In this document: piece after piece, positions 9,355 to 19,400 of the stretch
How positions within the stretch are numbered: position 1 is the stretch's first letter
Layout: each line of letters starts with the position of its first letter
Source of the DNA: Psychrobacillus lasiicapitis
GTDB lineage: Bacteria > Bacillota > Bacilli > Bacillales_A > Planococcaceae
DNA length: 64,000 bases
Assembly (NCBI RefSeq): GCF_006861795.1
Contig: NZ_VDGH01000012.1
Location: 1 to 64,000, forward strand
Direction of reading: 5' to 3'
Position numbers and translations under genes: made by a program
Notes under the pieces: model-generated
What the model saw: only the letters and a program-made list of their open reading frames with translations
What the model was told of the DNA's origin: nothing
Databases searched by the model: none

Positions 9355-11427
9355 TTAATTCTTTTCCCTGACCTGCTCTTTCAAGGAGAGTTTCACAACA
9401 TCATCTAGATATTTCGTTGTTTGATATCCGTAAATCTCCAGTTTTTTTGGAATATCATTTTCACTATAGAACTTAGCCCTATCAACCGTAGTGAAATAAC
9501 GGGGTTGTTCGATTTCTTCATATCTGAAATTAGGTTGATTCAGTTCGTAATCTACCCCATTTTTATCAACAAGTACTCCTTCCGAACTCATCTCCATTGC
9601 ACTAGATGACCCACCATACTCATTTACAAAATTGTAATGAAACGTCTCATAAGCTCGATTCTCCAATTCATGATTGCTTATGATAATAGTGGTAGACTGT
9701 TCATCTTCCTGCTTGTCTATAGAGATTGTACTTCCTACATATTCAAACGTTTGTGGATATTTCTGGGTATTATCCAATTCAATTGTTTTTTTGTTTTCAA
9801 ACGTTAAATTGGCAACTTCTAGTTGAACATTAACCTCTTTTGGTTTTTCTCCAAAAAGAGGGTCAAAATGCGTTTGAAAAGTTGTCCAATTCACATCTTG
9901 CTGTAAATCCACATAAGAGGTACCATACATATCCGCTTCCATCTTTTTATTATTCACTTCTAGATTGTTAAAGTTAAGATTGTCTACCCGCTTTTCTGTT
10001 AAACCATGGTTAATACTAAATTGAATAGTTGTAGCTGTTGGCGCAGCGGTTAGTTTGTCAAATCGAATCGGAATCCCTTCTATTTCAATTTCTTTATCCA
10101 AGGCATATTCGACAGAAGGCTGTTTTGTTACAGGTATCTCGAAGTTCCACTCTCCTGTTTTATTTTCAATGTTTCCATAGTCCCAAAAATTTTGCTGCTC
10201 ATTGGAATCACGATTCAATTTATGAAGATTGGTAATTTGGAGTTCGATTGTTGCGCTGTCGGTATTAAGTGGCAACATACTGACTTTTCCTCGATACACG
10301 TTTTTTTCTCTATTATTGAGATCTGATTCTAGGTCAGGAGGATAATACCTTGGATATGTTGAATTGTTCATAATTTCAAATCCATTCTTCACTAACATTC
10401 CATTATCATAATTCATCATATATTGGCTGTCTTCCATCGTATCTTCAATTTCATAAAATAGTAGCGTCTGCACATCATCGGCAATTATACTTTTAATCGT
10501 AATTTTTACCCCATCGTTTTCTGCTTCCAGGTTCAACCTTTGACCAAGATCTTGTTGTAAAAAGGAGATCAATTCCGGATCTTCTTCTACCCATGAATAG
10601 TAAAGATTGGCAAATGTACCTGTAATAAAACCTATACCTATTAATATGGCGAATGCACTGCCCAAAACAAGTCCCATTCTTTTATGTTTCTTATTCTTCT
10701 CTTGCCTGTGCTTCTCGTTTTCTTTTAGCTTTTCTTTGACATTCTCCATAAGATTAGTCGGCATATGCAATTCTTCTATTCTATCTGTAAGATTTGATAG
10801 ATTCGATTTAACATCCTGAAAGGCCGCCAACTCTTCCTGACATTGTGGACACCCATATATATGTACTTCTAAATCGATCTTTTTCGAGCGTTCCATTGTT
10901 TGTTCTAAGTAGTCGAGATAATCATTTCGATACTCCCCACAGCCATGAAAGGACGTTCCCAACCATATTTCATTTCTAAGTTTCTGGATTGCGGAAGTCA
11001 ACAACTCTTTTAACTTTCCCACTGAAACTTGGAGAAGATAAGCAGCTTCTTCTTGAGTAAATCGTTGTACGTATGTAAGGACGACCGCTGCTTTTTCCTC
11101 CTGTTGCAATTGATCTAGTGCTTTAAAGATACCTTGGAGATTTTCACTTTCTTTACTTTTAGCAAGAGAAAGCTCTCGGCAGTTATGTATGAATATGGAC
11201 GTAATCCACGTTTCGAATCGTATTTTATTATTAAAACGAGGCAATTCCTTTTGACCCTTTATAATGGTCCGGTAAAAAAGCTCTTCGACTTGTTGTGGAC
11301 TGCTGAGATAACAGGAGCCAAGTATATAAAACGACTGTTGATGCTGATTTAACCAATCGACGATTAAATCTCCGCCTTTTTTTCTAATGGTAGCAATAGA
11401 AATAGAATCTGCTGTTACCGTAATCAT
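9355..11427 (-). CDS. ECF-type sigma factor fused to membrane zinc-finger anti-sigma / DUF4179-type protein
   Basis: 690 aa in one uninterrupted frame. Residues about 30-90 resemble sigma region 2 (SCYLSSPQQVEELFYRTIIKG...RFETWITSIFIHNCREL). About 100-155 resemble region 4 (LDQLQQEEKAAVVLTYVQRFTQEEAAYLLQVSVGKLKELL). Residues 163-200 form a zinc anti-sigma motif with H189, C193 and C196 (HxxxCxxC). A membrane helix spans about 252-271, followed by about 415 extracytoplasmic residues like the DUF4179/DUF5643 sensor regions of Bacillus anti-sigma proteins. The ATG at 11427 follows AAGGGGGG at good spacing; an upstream ATG at 11463 lacks one. Sigma and anti-sigma genes are normally adjacent but separate. 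How the tethered sigma part would be freed, or whether it is only a DNA-binding relic, is unknown. Confidence 0.8.
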   Translation of the reverse strand: MITVTADSISIATIRKKGGDLIVDWLNQHQQSFYILGSCYLSSPQQVEELFYRTIIKGQKELPRFNNKIRFETWITSIFIHNCRELSLAKSKESENLQGIFKALDQLQQEEKAAVVLTYVQRFTQEEAAYLLQVSVGKLKELLTSAIQKLRNEIWLGTSFHGCGEYRNDYLDYLEQTMERSKKIDLEVHIYGCPQCQEELAAFQDVKSNLSNLTDRIEELHMPTNLMENVKEKLKENEKHRQEKNKKHKRMGLVLGSAFAILIGIGFITGTFANLYYSWVEEDPELISFLQQDLGQRLNLEAENDGVKITIKSIIADDVQTLLFYEIEDTMEDSQYMMNYDNGMLVKNGFEIMNNSTYPRYYPPDLESDLNNREKNVYRGKVSMLPLNTDSATIELQITNLHKLNRDSNEQQNFWDYGNIENKTGEWNFEIPVTKQPSVEYALDKEIEIEGIPIRFDKLTAAPTATTIQFSINHGLTEKRVDNLNFNNLEVNNKKMEADMYGTSYVDLQQDVNWTTFQTHFDPLFGEKPKEVNVQLEVANLTFENKKTIELDNTQKYPQTFEYVGSTISIDKQEDEQSTTIIISNHELENRAYETFHYNFVNEYGGSSSAMEMSSEGVLVDKNGVDYELNQPNFRYEEIEQPRYFTTVDRAKFYSENDIPKKLEIYGYQTTKYLDDVVKLSLKEQVREKN

Positions 11428-11591
11428 CCAATTGTCCCCCCTTTTTGTTTGCAAATCATTCACTTCAACTGAATATATTACTTTTCTATAAATTACGATG
11501 ATTGTAAATAATGGTTTATTTATAGAATAACAAACTTCTTATTAAATCGTAAGCCTACGTATAACTAATTTCTTCTAATGGCCAGTTCATG

Positions 11592-11622
11592 AGGAAAGGC
11601 TGCTCAAGAGCAGCCTTTCCTT
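11592..11622 (-). terminator. Strong hairpin after the P1 peptidase gene
   Basis: AAGGAAAGGCTGCTC pairs with GAGCAGCCTTTCC. There is no clear T tract on either side, so it may be a terminator or an mRNA 3'-end stabiliser. Confidence 0.5.
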
Positions 11623-11662
11623 ACTTGCCATCTTATTATCGAACAGGCTGTTTAAAGCATAC

Positions 11663-12709
11663 TCATTCGAACGGATAACTATATGCAATATTTCCCAAAC
11701 GACCTTCTGTAGTAACTGCTTGGGACAACGAATTTAATATTGCTTCTTCCGTTACTTCAGCCGCTCCTTGAAAAAGATCATTCATGATTGGATGGTCGTC
11801 CCTCAGCTGGATTCTAGTTTCTAGACTCTCTTCAGTAAAATGTGCGACTTTATTGGCTGTAGAGAATGCAATAACTACATCCCCGCTCCCATTACTAAAA
11901 TGACTTCCAGTTCTACCTAGTCCGACACCACATCTCTTTGCCACCCTCTTTAGCTGTCTGCTGCTAAGCGGTGCATCTGTTGCCAAAACAATTATAATAG
12001 AACCATCCGCTGGTTTCGGAAATGTGAGGACAGAGCTTGTTTCTTTCACTTTATAGTGATCACTTTGAAACTCTTCCTGTCTTCCAAAATTACTAAGAAC
12101 TAAACAACCGATTGTATAGTCTCCGACAAGACGGGAGGAAGATCCAATACCACCTTTGTACCCAAAACAAATCATTCCCTTTCCAGCGCCTACTGCACCT
12201 TCAGTAGCAACATCCGTCGAAGCTTTTTGTATGGATTCTATCGCATGCTTCGGCTCGATTGGTAATTTCCGAATAGAATTCAACCTGCTATCATTACATT
12301 CTCCGACAACTAAGTTGATCGTTCCTGTTGTGTCCCCAATCTCTGGATTTCCCTCTAACATATATTCCAACGTCCCTTGTGTAACTGCTGGAACAGCAAA
12401 GGTGTTTGTCAGCATGATGGGAGATTCAATAAGTCCTAGTTCATCTACTTGTACAAGTCCCGTCGTTTTCCCAAATCCATTCAATACATAACTTGCCCCA
12501 GCTACTTTCTGTTGAAATAAATTACCACCGTGTGGCAAAATGGCAGTTACTCCGGTGCAAGCGTATTCCCTTTCCCCCAGAGAATCGTCTAGCGTTACAT
12601 GTCCCACTTTTACATCCACCACATCGGTAATGCAATTTTTTCCACCGACAGGTAAACGTCCAATTACTACGCCTCTTTGCCTTATTTTCTTTGGCTCATT
12701 GTGCTTCAA
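11663..12709 (-). CDS. P1 family peptidase (DmpA/L-aminopeptidase D-esterase-like Ntn hydrolase)
   Basis: About 348 aa. The family pattern is clear: ITDVVDVKVGHVTLDD near the N-terminus, CTGVTAILPHGGNLF, and the self-cleavage/active-site region KGGIGSSSRLVGDYTIGCLVLSNFG, in which the residue starting the small subunit is expected. These enzymes self-process and cleave N-terminal residues or D-amino-acid amides and esters; the true substrate is unknown. GGAGGT five bases before the TTG at 12709 supports that start. The TTGA overlap with the stop of the upstream nucleotidase gene (12706-12709) shows tight translational coupling. Confidence 0.88.
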   Translation of the reverse strand: MKHNEPKKIRQRGVVIGRLPVGGKNCITDVVDVKVGHVTLDDSLGEREYACTGVTAILPHGGNLFQQKVAGASYVLNGFGKTTGLVQVDELGLIESPIMLTNTFAVPAVTQGTLEYMLEGNPEIGDTTGTINLVVGECNDSRLNSIRKLPIEPKHAIESIQKASTDVATEGAVGAGKGMICFGYKGGIGSSSRLVGDYTIGCLVLSNFGRQEEFQSDHYKVKETSSVLTFPKPADGSIIIVLATDAPLSSRQLKRVAKRCGVGLGRTGSHFSNGSGDVVIAFSTANKVAHFTEESLETRIQLRDDHPIMNDLFQGAAEVTEEAILNSLSQAVTTEGRLGNIAYSYPFE

Positions 12710-14100
12710 AGTAGTACCTCCAATTCTGCTCTTTCTTTCCATCTGTTTACATATGCTTTCTCGATGAATTCCTCTTTATCTGCATATAAGCGAATAACAT
12801 CTTTAATTTCTTCGGCAAGATATTTTTCATTTCGATTGTTTGCAAGGCTTTCATAGATTGAACCTCTTTGTAAAAAGTCTGAGCTAGCCACTGCATACCA
12901 AGTTTCTTCTTCTAAAGGCATATCGTTCACATAAACAGCTTGTACATTTTTACCATCATGGACTATTTGCGCTCCAGCTATATGCAGTCTACCGGCAAAC
13001 TTCCCTCTAAAACCTGGTCCCCGTCCATCTGCTAGGCAAACTTGCGCATCCAAAGATTGTTCCAGTGCTTCCTTTATATACTTTCCTTGAATTTCGAAAG
13101 AGGTTGGGTTTAATGGAGATGGACAAATTTCAATTAGTTTTTTCCTTGTCATTTCATGAAAAATACCCGCATTACAAATACCACTGTTAATGAGCCCGAT
13201 ATCACACTTAAGCATATCCTTTAAGCCTTCTGCTATTAAATTCGTCATGGGATTTTCCTCAATCACATCATGCCATAGAGGTTGAGGAAGATTGTATAGC
13301 GGTTCACTTAATACCTCAATCGCTTTTTCTTTATTTGTTTTTAATATAGATATAACCTGCTCATCTTTAGTTGCCTTTGTGGAAGAAATGGTAGAAGAGT
13401 TAATCAGTTCTACTTTCCCTTCATTAATTTCTAGTTCAAGAATTCCTAGATGCTCGCCATAGTTTCCTGCACTATTCATGATTGTATTATTTATCACTTT
13501 CGCTTTGTCAAAAAGTTTATGATCATGCGCCGAAATAATAATATCGATTTCTGGAATTTCCATCGCAAGTGGCTCATCTGCAAATGTCCCCACATGGCTT
13601 AAAAGGACGCAAATATCATAATTTCCTGTATTTCTTTTTATTTCTTCTATGATTGCTTCTTTATAATCCGTCATGTAAATACCCAACCCATCATTAAAAA
13701 CATCCATATTAGGGGAAGAACCAGTAACAAGAATTCGCAAACCATTTTTTTCGAGAATAATACTCTTATGTACACCATTAATCTTCGTCTTATCTTTTTT
13801 GAATAAATTATTACTGATAAAGGGAAAAGAACTACTACTCGCCATGTGCTCAAGTGTATCTACACCATTGAACATTTCATTATTTCCGATAGTAAGCGCA
13901 TCGTAACCAATATTCTCTAGTAACTCGATTGCCGCTATCCCTCTTGTACCTTGCAACTCAATGCTTCTAAAATCGGCAAAATCTCCACCTTCCAACACAA
14001 TTGTATGTTCGTCTTTATGTTGTTTAATAAGTGTTGCAACCTTTGCAAAGTTAGCGAAATTACTATGTACGTCATTTGTATGTAGAATTTTTAGTTTCAT
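12706..14100 (-). CDS. Metallophosphatase / 5'-nucleotidase family protein
   Basis: 464 aa. The N-terminal calcineurin-like metallophosphoesterase domain shows HTNDVHSN, LEGGDFADF, TIGNNE, LLSHVG and SAHDHK, the usual metal ligands in order. The C-terminal half (from about 270) matches the 5'-nucleotidase substrate domain (NLIAEGLKD...DIGLINSGICNAGIF). There is no signal peptide, so it is probably cytoplasmic, like B. subtilis YunD-type proteins. It would dephosphorylate nucleotides or related phosphoesters. CTGGAGGATCC precedes the ATG. It is co-translated with the P1 peptidase gene. Confidence 0.9.
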   Translation of the reverse strand: MKLKILHTNDVHSNFANFAKVATLIKQHKDEHTIVLEGGDFADFRSIELQGTRGIAAIELLENIGYDALTIGNNEMFNGVDTLEHMASSSSFPFISNNLFKKDKTKINGVHKSIILEKNGLRILVTGSSPNMDVFNDGLGIYMTDYKEAIIEEIKRNTGNYDICVLLSHVGTFADEPLAMEIPEIDIIISAHDHKLFDKAKVINNTIMNSAGNYGEHLGILELEINEGKVELINSSTISSTKATKDEQVISILKTNKEKAIEVLSEPLYNLPQPLWHDVIEENPMTNLIAEGLKDMLKCDIGLINSGICNAGIFHEMTRKKLIEICPSPLNPTSFEIQGKYIKEALEQSLDAQVCLADGRGPGFRGKFAGRLHIAGAQIVHDGKNVQAVYVNDMPLEEETWYAVASSDFLQRGSIYESLANNRNEKYLAEEIKDVIRLYADKEEFIEKAYVNRWKERAELEVLL

Positions 14101-14239
14101 TGGATCCTCCAGAATTTCGTTTTTATTCTACTCTACCATATTCTGATAATTCTATAAAATAGATAACATAATTAAATTTTTGGTTTTCCTTTGTGAAATA
14201 GGGAATAGTAGGAGTATTAAATGGTAGGAGGTAAATAAT

Positions 14240-14737
14240 ATGGAATTGTTAAAAGTAGATGGACGTCTCAACAAAAAACGATTAGCACTTAGTATTCTTA
14301 TTCCTGTTGTAGGAGGATCTATTACTGGATGGTTAGCAAACAGAAATGCACAAAGTAAATATAAAAAACTTAAACAGCCTTCCTTTGCTCCTCCAGCCGC
14401 TATCTTCCCTATCGTATGGACATCCCTTTATACAATAATGGGTATAGCAAAATATCGAGCGACTGAAAAAGTTAAGCATGCAAAAGAAAATACACCTGCG
14501 ATCCCCTTATATGAATTACAGCTGGGTCTGAACTTTTTATGGTCATTCTTATTTTTTCGTTGGGGTCTTCGAGGGACTGCATTGATAGAAATGGTTACGA
14601 TGCTTGCCTTAATAGCTTTAACTGCCTATGAGTTTCAAAAAGTAGACAAGACTGCCGGAGTGCTTATGATGCCATATATCGGATGGGTTACATTTGCATT
14701 GGGTCTTAATTACGCTGTATGGAAGCTTAACAAATAA
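14240..14737 (+). CDS. tspO: TspO/MBR family tryptophan-rich sensory membrane protein
   Basis: 165 aa with five predicted membrane helices, as in TspO. Signatures include SKYKKLKQPSFAPPAAIFPIVWTSLYTIMGIAKYRA and LNFLWSFLFFRWGLRGTALIEM, with a basic N-terminal extension. TspO proteins bind and may degrade porphyrins and take part in stress signalling. GTAGGAGG precedes the ATG. It is transcribed away from the nucleotidase/peptidase pair and appears monocistronic. Confidence 0.92.
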   Translation: MELLKVDGRLNKKRLALSILIPVVGGSITGWLANRNAQSKYKKLKQPSFAPPAAIFPIVWTSLYTIMGIAKYRATEKVKHAKENTPAIPLYELQLGLNFLWSFLFFRWGLRGTALIEMVTMLALIALTAYEFQKVDKTAGVLMMPYIGWVTFALGLNYAVWKLNK

Positions 14738-15150
14738 CTCTTAAGTGCCAGTCCCCACACAAATTATTACGCTATACTATTGAAATTGCTATGCATTTTC
14801 ATCTTACTTGGGGAACCGCAATCGTAAATATATTAACTTCTTTAGAAAGCCTTTTTCTAAAATATAGTTCGACCAATTAAATTATATTGGTGCCTAGTCA
14901 TACACACACTTTAATAAAAAGAGCCTAAAGGATACTTTTAGGCTCTTAAACGTATGTTGCGTATACTTCTGTAGAGTTGAAGTTTGTTACTTTATCTACT
15001 GCATTTACCAGTTTGACAATTACAATTTTTGATTCATCTATCCGATTCATTGATACTTCTTTCATTTGATAGAATAAAACAGTTATTAGATGTAACTTAT
15101 TTATAACATCCTCATTAAAAGCTTTTGTAGTTCTTCCCCAATAGAGCCTT
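14738..15150. other. Intergenic stretch
   Basis: Holds a terminator (14917-14946). The minus-strand stretch 14941-15110 has an open frame of about 50 codons with no ribosome site and no recognisable motif; I do not call it a gene. A GTGCCAGTCC fragment at 14744 resembles the short repeats near 16161. Confidence 0.4.
14917..14946 (-). terminator. Terminator downstream of the DUF1028 pseudogene
   Basis: On the minus strand AAGAGCCTAAAAG pairs with CTTTAGGCTCTT and runs into TTTTATT. Confidence 0.7.
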
Positions 15151-15992
15151 CTATTTTATCCGCATATACTCCAGTACTTTTAAGTCAATAAATCCCCTTT
15201 TTTGTACCCGCTCATCGAAGTTTTCTATCAGATGATACGACTGCACTGCGTCCAATAAATCATCCAGTTCCGTCAACCCTCTATCTAAATAACCATTTTC
15301 ATATAAGAGAATTTGAATTTCTTTTTCTAGTTCCCCTTCAATCGCCACAATATCCGTTGGTAACGTTGGTTCAAAATAAAGTCTATGCAGTTTCAACAAT
15401 CTAGCTAATTCATGTACTGGTTCTTTGTGATCATCCACACGAAGATCGATGTAGCGGTCATTATAACCGCCATAACTGCCATTCTCTTTTACGACTAATA
15501 AAGCTGCAGATTGTTTTCCTCTTCTATCACCACCTGCGCCTTCCCCTGCTTGTAGTGATTCTATCAAGCGCTCAGCTAGAGATCCCTCCGCCTGCATAAA
15601 CGCAGTTTTCATCGCCTCGACTGTATGTTGATCTACTGTATATTTCCTTGCACTGCAAAATTCTCCCCTGCATAACCACCAGCCCAGTTATAGCAATCCT
15701 CGCCCGTGAATGTTGCACTTTGTCCCCTAGCATCAACAATTCCAACTTGCCTATAAGTAGAACTATTATCATTTTTAGTAAGCTCTTTTATTACTTGTTC
15801 CGGTGTAACCCCTTTTTCTAGCATGTCCAAGCCATGGTTTCCATATTCCAAATTAGCCCAAGACTGTGTCGCGATTGCTCCAACCCCTGCTTTTGCATAC
15901 GGTACCACTGCTCCAACACACAAAAATTTGGATGCTACCGCTACCCCCAATTCATTTGTTTGCGGATCAAAACCAATAACTGAAAATGTCAT
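15151..15992 (-). pseudogene. DUF1028 family protein (Ntn-hydrolase-like), frameshifted
   Basis: The N-terminal part (15633-15992) begins MTFSVIGFDPQTNELGVAVASKFLCVGAVVPYAKAGVGAIATQSW, the DUF1028 hallmark. It stops just after FAVQGNI. The rest of the same protein ([41 protein letters not shown]..., 15151-15612) continues in another frame. Reading GNI-(L)[13 protein letters not shown] across 15630-15642 needs one extra base, so a single-base deletion has split the gene. It is either a real inactivation or a sequencing error. Intact, it would be about 280 aa. Function is unknown; the family resembles secreted or cytosolic Ntn hydrolases. Confidence 0.82.
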
Positions 15993-16160
15993 ATTCGTTC
16001 CCCTTTCTTTAGAAGTTTATATTACTTGATATGTACTCATATTGTATCTTTTGTTGAAATAATAAGAAACTTATAGAATTCACCTAAAAAATGGCCCCTC
16101 CTTACTAGTAAAATATACCGAGCATTAAGCGCAACCATTTAATTATTTCGAGATTTTACA

Positions 16161-16238
16161 GGTGCCAAGCACTTGTAATACTATAAAGTTCAAAAACCAA
16201 ATATCACAGAATTGTCACGGGTGCCTGGCACCTGTAAT
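16161..16238. repeat. Two copies of a short palindromic repeat
   Basis: GGTGCCAAGCACTTGTAAT (16161) and GGTGCCTGGCACCTGTAAT (16220) are near-identical. The second contains the perfect hairpin GGTGCC-T-GGCACC. They lie in the AT-rich gap upstream of the secreted nuclease gene. They look like short dispersed repeats of the kind found in Bacillus intergenic regions. Confidence 0.55.
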
Positions 16239-16415
16239 AATGACTTTGTATTCACTTCACTATAATTATATTTTCATAGTCAAAATTTTTTCCGTACATA
16301 CTTCCTTCCTGTTTTTGTTTCAATATTGGAAATTTTACAATATCCTATCTTTTTACTAATTTTGTTTTGCTATAATTTATTTGCATCAAACAATATATGC
16401 CAAGGAGTGAGTTAG

Positions 16416-19400
16416 TTGACAAAAAGTGACACGAAGAATCACGTTTTCAGCAAGGTAGCCCTATCTCTCTTGTTAGTATTAACGATGGTTTTACCATTTA
16501 TCGCTACACCAACAGCGCAAGCAACAGAACCTATATCGGTTGCTGATGCTATTGCAAACAATACAGGCACAGCAACCGTTCAAGGATTTATCGTAGGGAC
16601 AGCAAGCTCTGGAACTTCTTATGATCAAGAAGCGCCTTTTACAGTAGCAACCAATGTGGGGCTTGCCGACTCTCCGAATGAAACGGACGCATCAAAAATA
16701 TTACCAGTTCAATTACCAATTGGTGCAGTTCGGGCTGGTTTAAATTTGGTGGACAACCCTAATTTATTCAAAGGGGAAGTGACAATAACCGGCACATTAT
16801 CCGCTTATTTCAGTGTTCCGGGACTGAGAAATGCAAGTGCATACACGATTATTTCAAATGGAGAAATACCAACTCCTCCTGAAGTGGAAGATTTAGAAAA
16901 TGTCGCTGCAGCTCGTGCTATAACGGATGCAAATCAAGTAATCAAAGTGCAAGGAACAGTAACCACAGGCACTGGTTTCTGGGGTGGAAAAGGTTTCTAC
17001 ATCCAAGATGAAACAGCCGGAATTTATGCTTTTACTAATTCAGCAGATGTAAATCCTGGAGATATTGTAGATCTTGAAGGAAAAGTAAGTCCATACAGTG
17101 GGGAGCTTCAAATCCAGCCGACTAAAATTTCGAAAATTTCTTCTGGAAATCCCCTTCCCACAATCCAAGAAATTACACCAACTGGGGTAAATGAAGAAAC
17201 GCAAGCAGAGCGTATTCAGCTTAATAACGTGACCATCTCGAATTTAGTGAAATCAAATGACTTCGGGACATTCGAATTCACTGCAACAGATGAAAATGGT
17301 GAATCTGTTGTTATTCGAAATGATAATCGAAACGGATTAGAATACGATACATTCATCAAACAATATAAAAATGGCGATTTAATACATGTTTCTGGTATCG
17401 CTTCCAAATTCAATACAAGCTATCAGGTGAAAACACTCGGTTTAGAGAGCTTTGAACAAGTAAATAAACCTGATGTTTACACGGATGTTTTACCTGGAAC
17501 TATTTCGGAAGGAACAGAAATTTCTCTAATGACACCAATTGAAGGTGCGACTATCCGCTATACACTAGATGGCTCGACTCCTACGTTGGAAAGTACAAAG
17601 TATAACGCTCCTATTAAACTAACGAAGACTACAACAATTAAAGCAATTGCTGTAAGTGATATTACTTCTGATGTATTCACTTTTACGTACAATGTACTGA
17701 AGTCAAATAACCTTGTCATTCACGATATTCAAGGAAACGGACACTTCTCTCCTTATGAAGGGGCAAACGTACAAAACATCACTGGAGTCGTAACACACTT
17801 GTATAACTCAGCAAACTTTGTCATTCAAGACATTAATCCGGATGATGACAAAACTACTTCAGAAGCGATCATTGTTAACAAAGCTTCTAATGGACTTAAA
17901 GTCGGCGATTTAGTATCCGTTGCAGGAACTGTTGAGGAATGGTATTACGAAGGCTATTCGGATATGAAGGCAAATGATTTACCAATTACAAGAATTCGTG
18001 CGACAGCTGTTACAAAAAATGGAACAGCGGCTCTACCCGCTCCTTTAGTTATCGGGGAAGATATTTTACCGCCAACCGAAATAATCGACAATGATGGCTT
18101 AACTTCTTTTGATCCACTGGAAGATGGAATCGATTTTTGGGAATCTGTTGAATTAATGCGTATCGCTGTTCCCAATGCAAAAGTAGTTGGTCCACAAGAC
18201 TATGGCGAGATAGCTGTTGTTGCTGGGAATTCTACTAATACAACATTCAACGCTTTAGGTGGCATTAATATTTCAGCAAATGACTACAATCCAGAAAGAA
18301 TTTTAGTAGATATTGATAATGAAAACTATGACGCAAAATCTGGTGACTATTATACAGGGAATATTGTTGGTGTAATGGGCTACGGCTTTGGAAATTTCAA
18401 GTTATGGTCAGAAGAATCTTCTCTTCCACCAATCACTCGGATTGAAAAACCTAATGTAATAACAAATATTGAACCAAAAGAAGATAAACTAACAGTAGCT
18501 TCTTACAATGTGGAAAATTTTTCAACAAATAAAGAAAATACTCCCGATGAAAAAGTAGCGAGAATAGCAAAATCATTCGTGGAAAATATGAAATCACCAG
18601 ATATTATTACATTATTAGAAGTTCAAGATAATGACGGGCCCACAGCTTCTGGTATATCTGATGCATCCGCTAGTTACGAACGCTTAATAGCTGCTATCGT
18701 TTCAGCTGGAGGTCCGGTATATAAATGGACAGACATTGCACCTGAGTATGATCAGGATGGTGGACAACCAGGTGGTAATATTCGAGTAGGATACTTATAC
18801 AATCCTGAGCGTGTTACTTTATTAGAAGGTACAAAAGGTGGCTCCACCGATAAAGTAGACTGGGATGAAAATGGTAATTTAACGTTAAACCCAGGTCGTA
18901 TTCTAGATATCCCACTACCTAATACGCGTAAACCACTTGCGGCTCAATTTGAATTTAAAGGGGAAAAAATTGTTGTTATCGGAGCACATTTAAATTCTAA
19001 AGGTGGAGATCAGCCTTTATTTGGGAAACATCAACCACCATACCTAGGCTCGGAAGCACAACGAATAGAAATAGCAACAATGATTAATAACTTTATCAAA
19101 GCAGGGCAAGCGAAAGATCCAAACTTAAAAGTAATTGTAGCTGGTGATATGAATGATTTTGAATTCACCCCTACTCTTTCTGCCCTTAAAGGCGGCATTT
19201 TAACGAATATGGTAGAAAAAGTACCCACTGGTCAACGTTTTTCTTATTACTATCAAGGAAACAACCAAGTACTAGACCACATTTTAGTAACGAACAACAT
19301 AGCAGATAAAACGGCGGTAGACATGATTCATATTAACGCGAATTACATGGATATTCACGGTCGTGCATCTGATCACGATCCTGTTTTAGTCCAAGTAGAA

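Noticed and set aside
12156-12491. 111-codon frame opposite the P1 peptidase gene
   Set aside because: Shadow of a well-supported gene with conserved motifs on the other strand.
14941-15110. Open frame of about 50 codons on the minus strand after the DUF1028 pseudogene
   Set aside because: No ribosome site, no recognisable motif, and it ends at the terminator; could be chance in AT-rich DNA.
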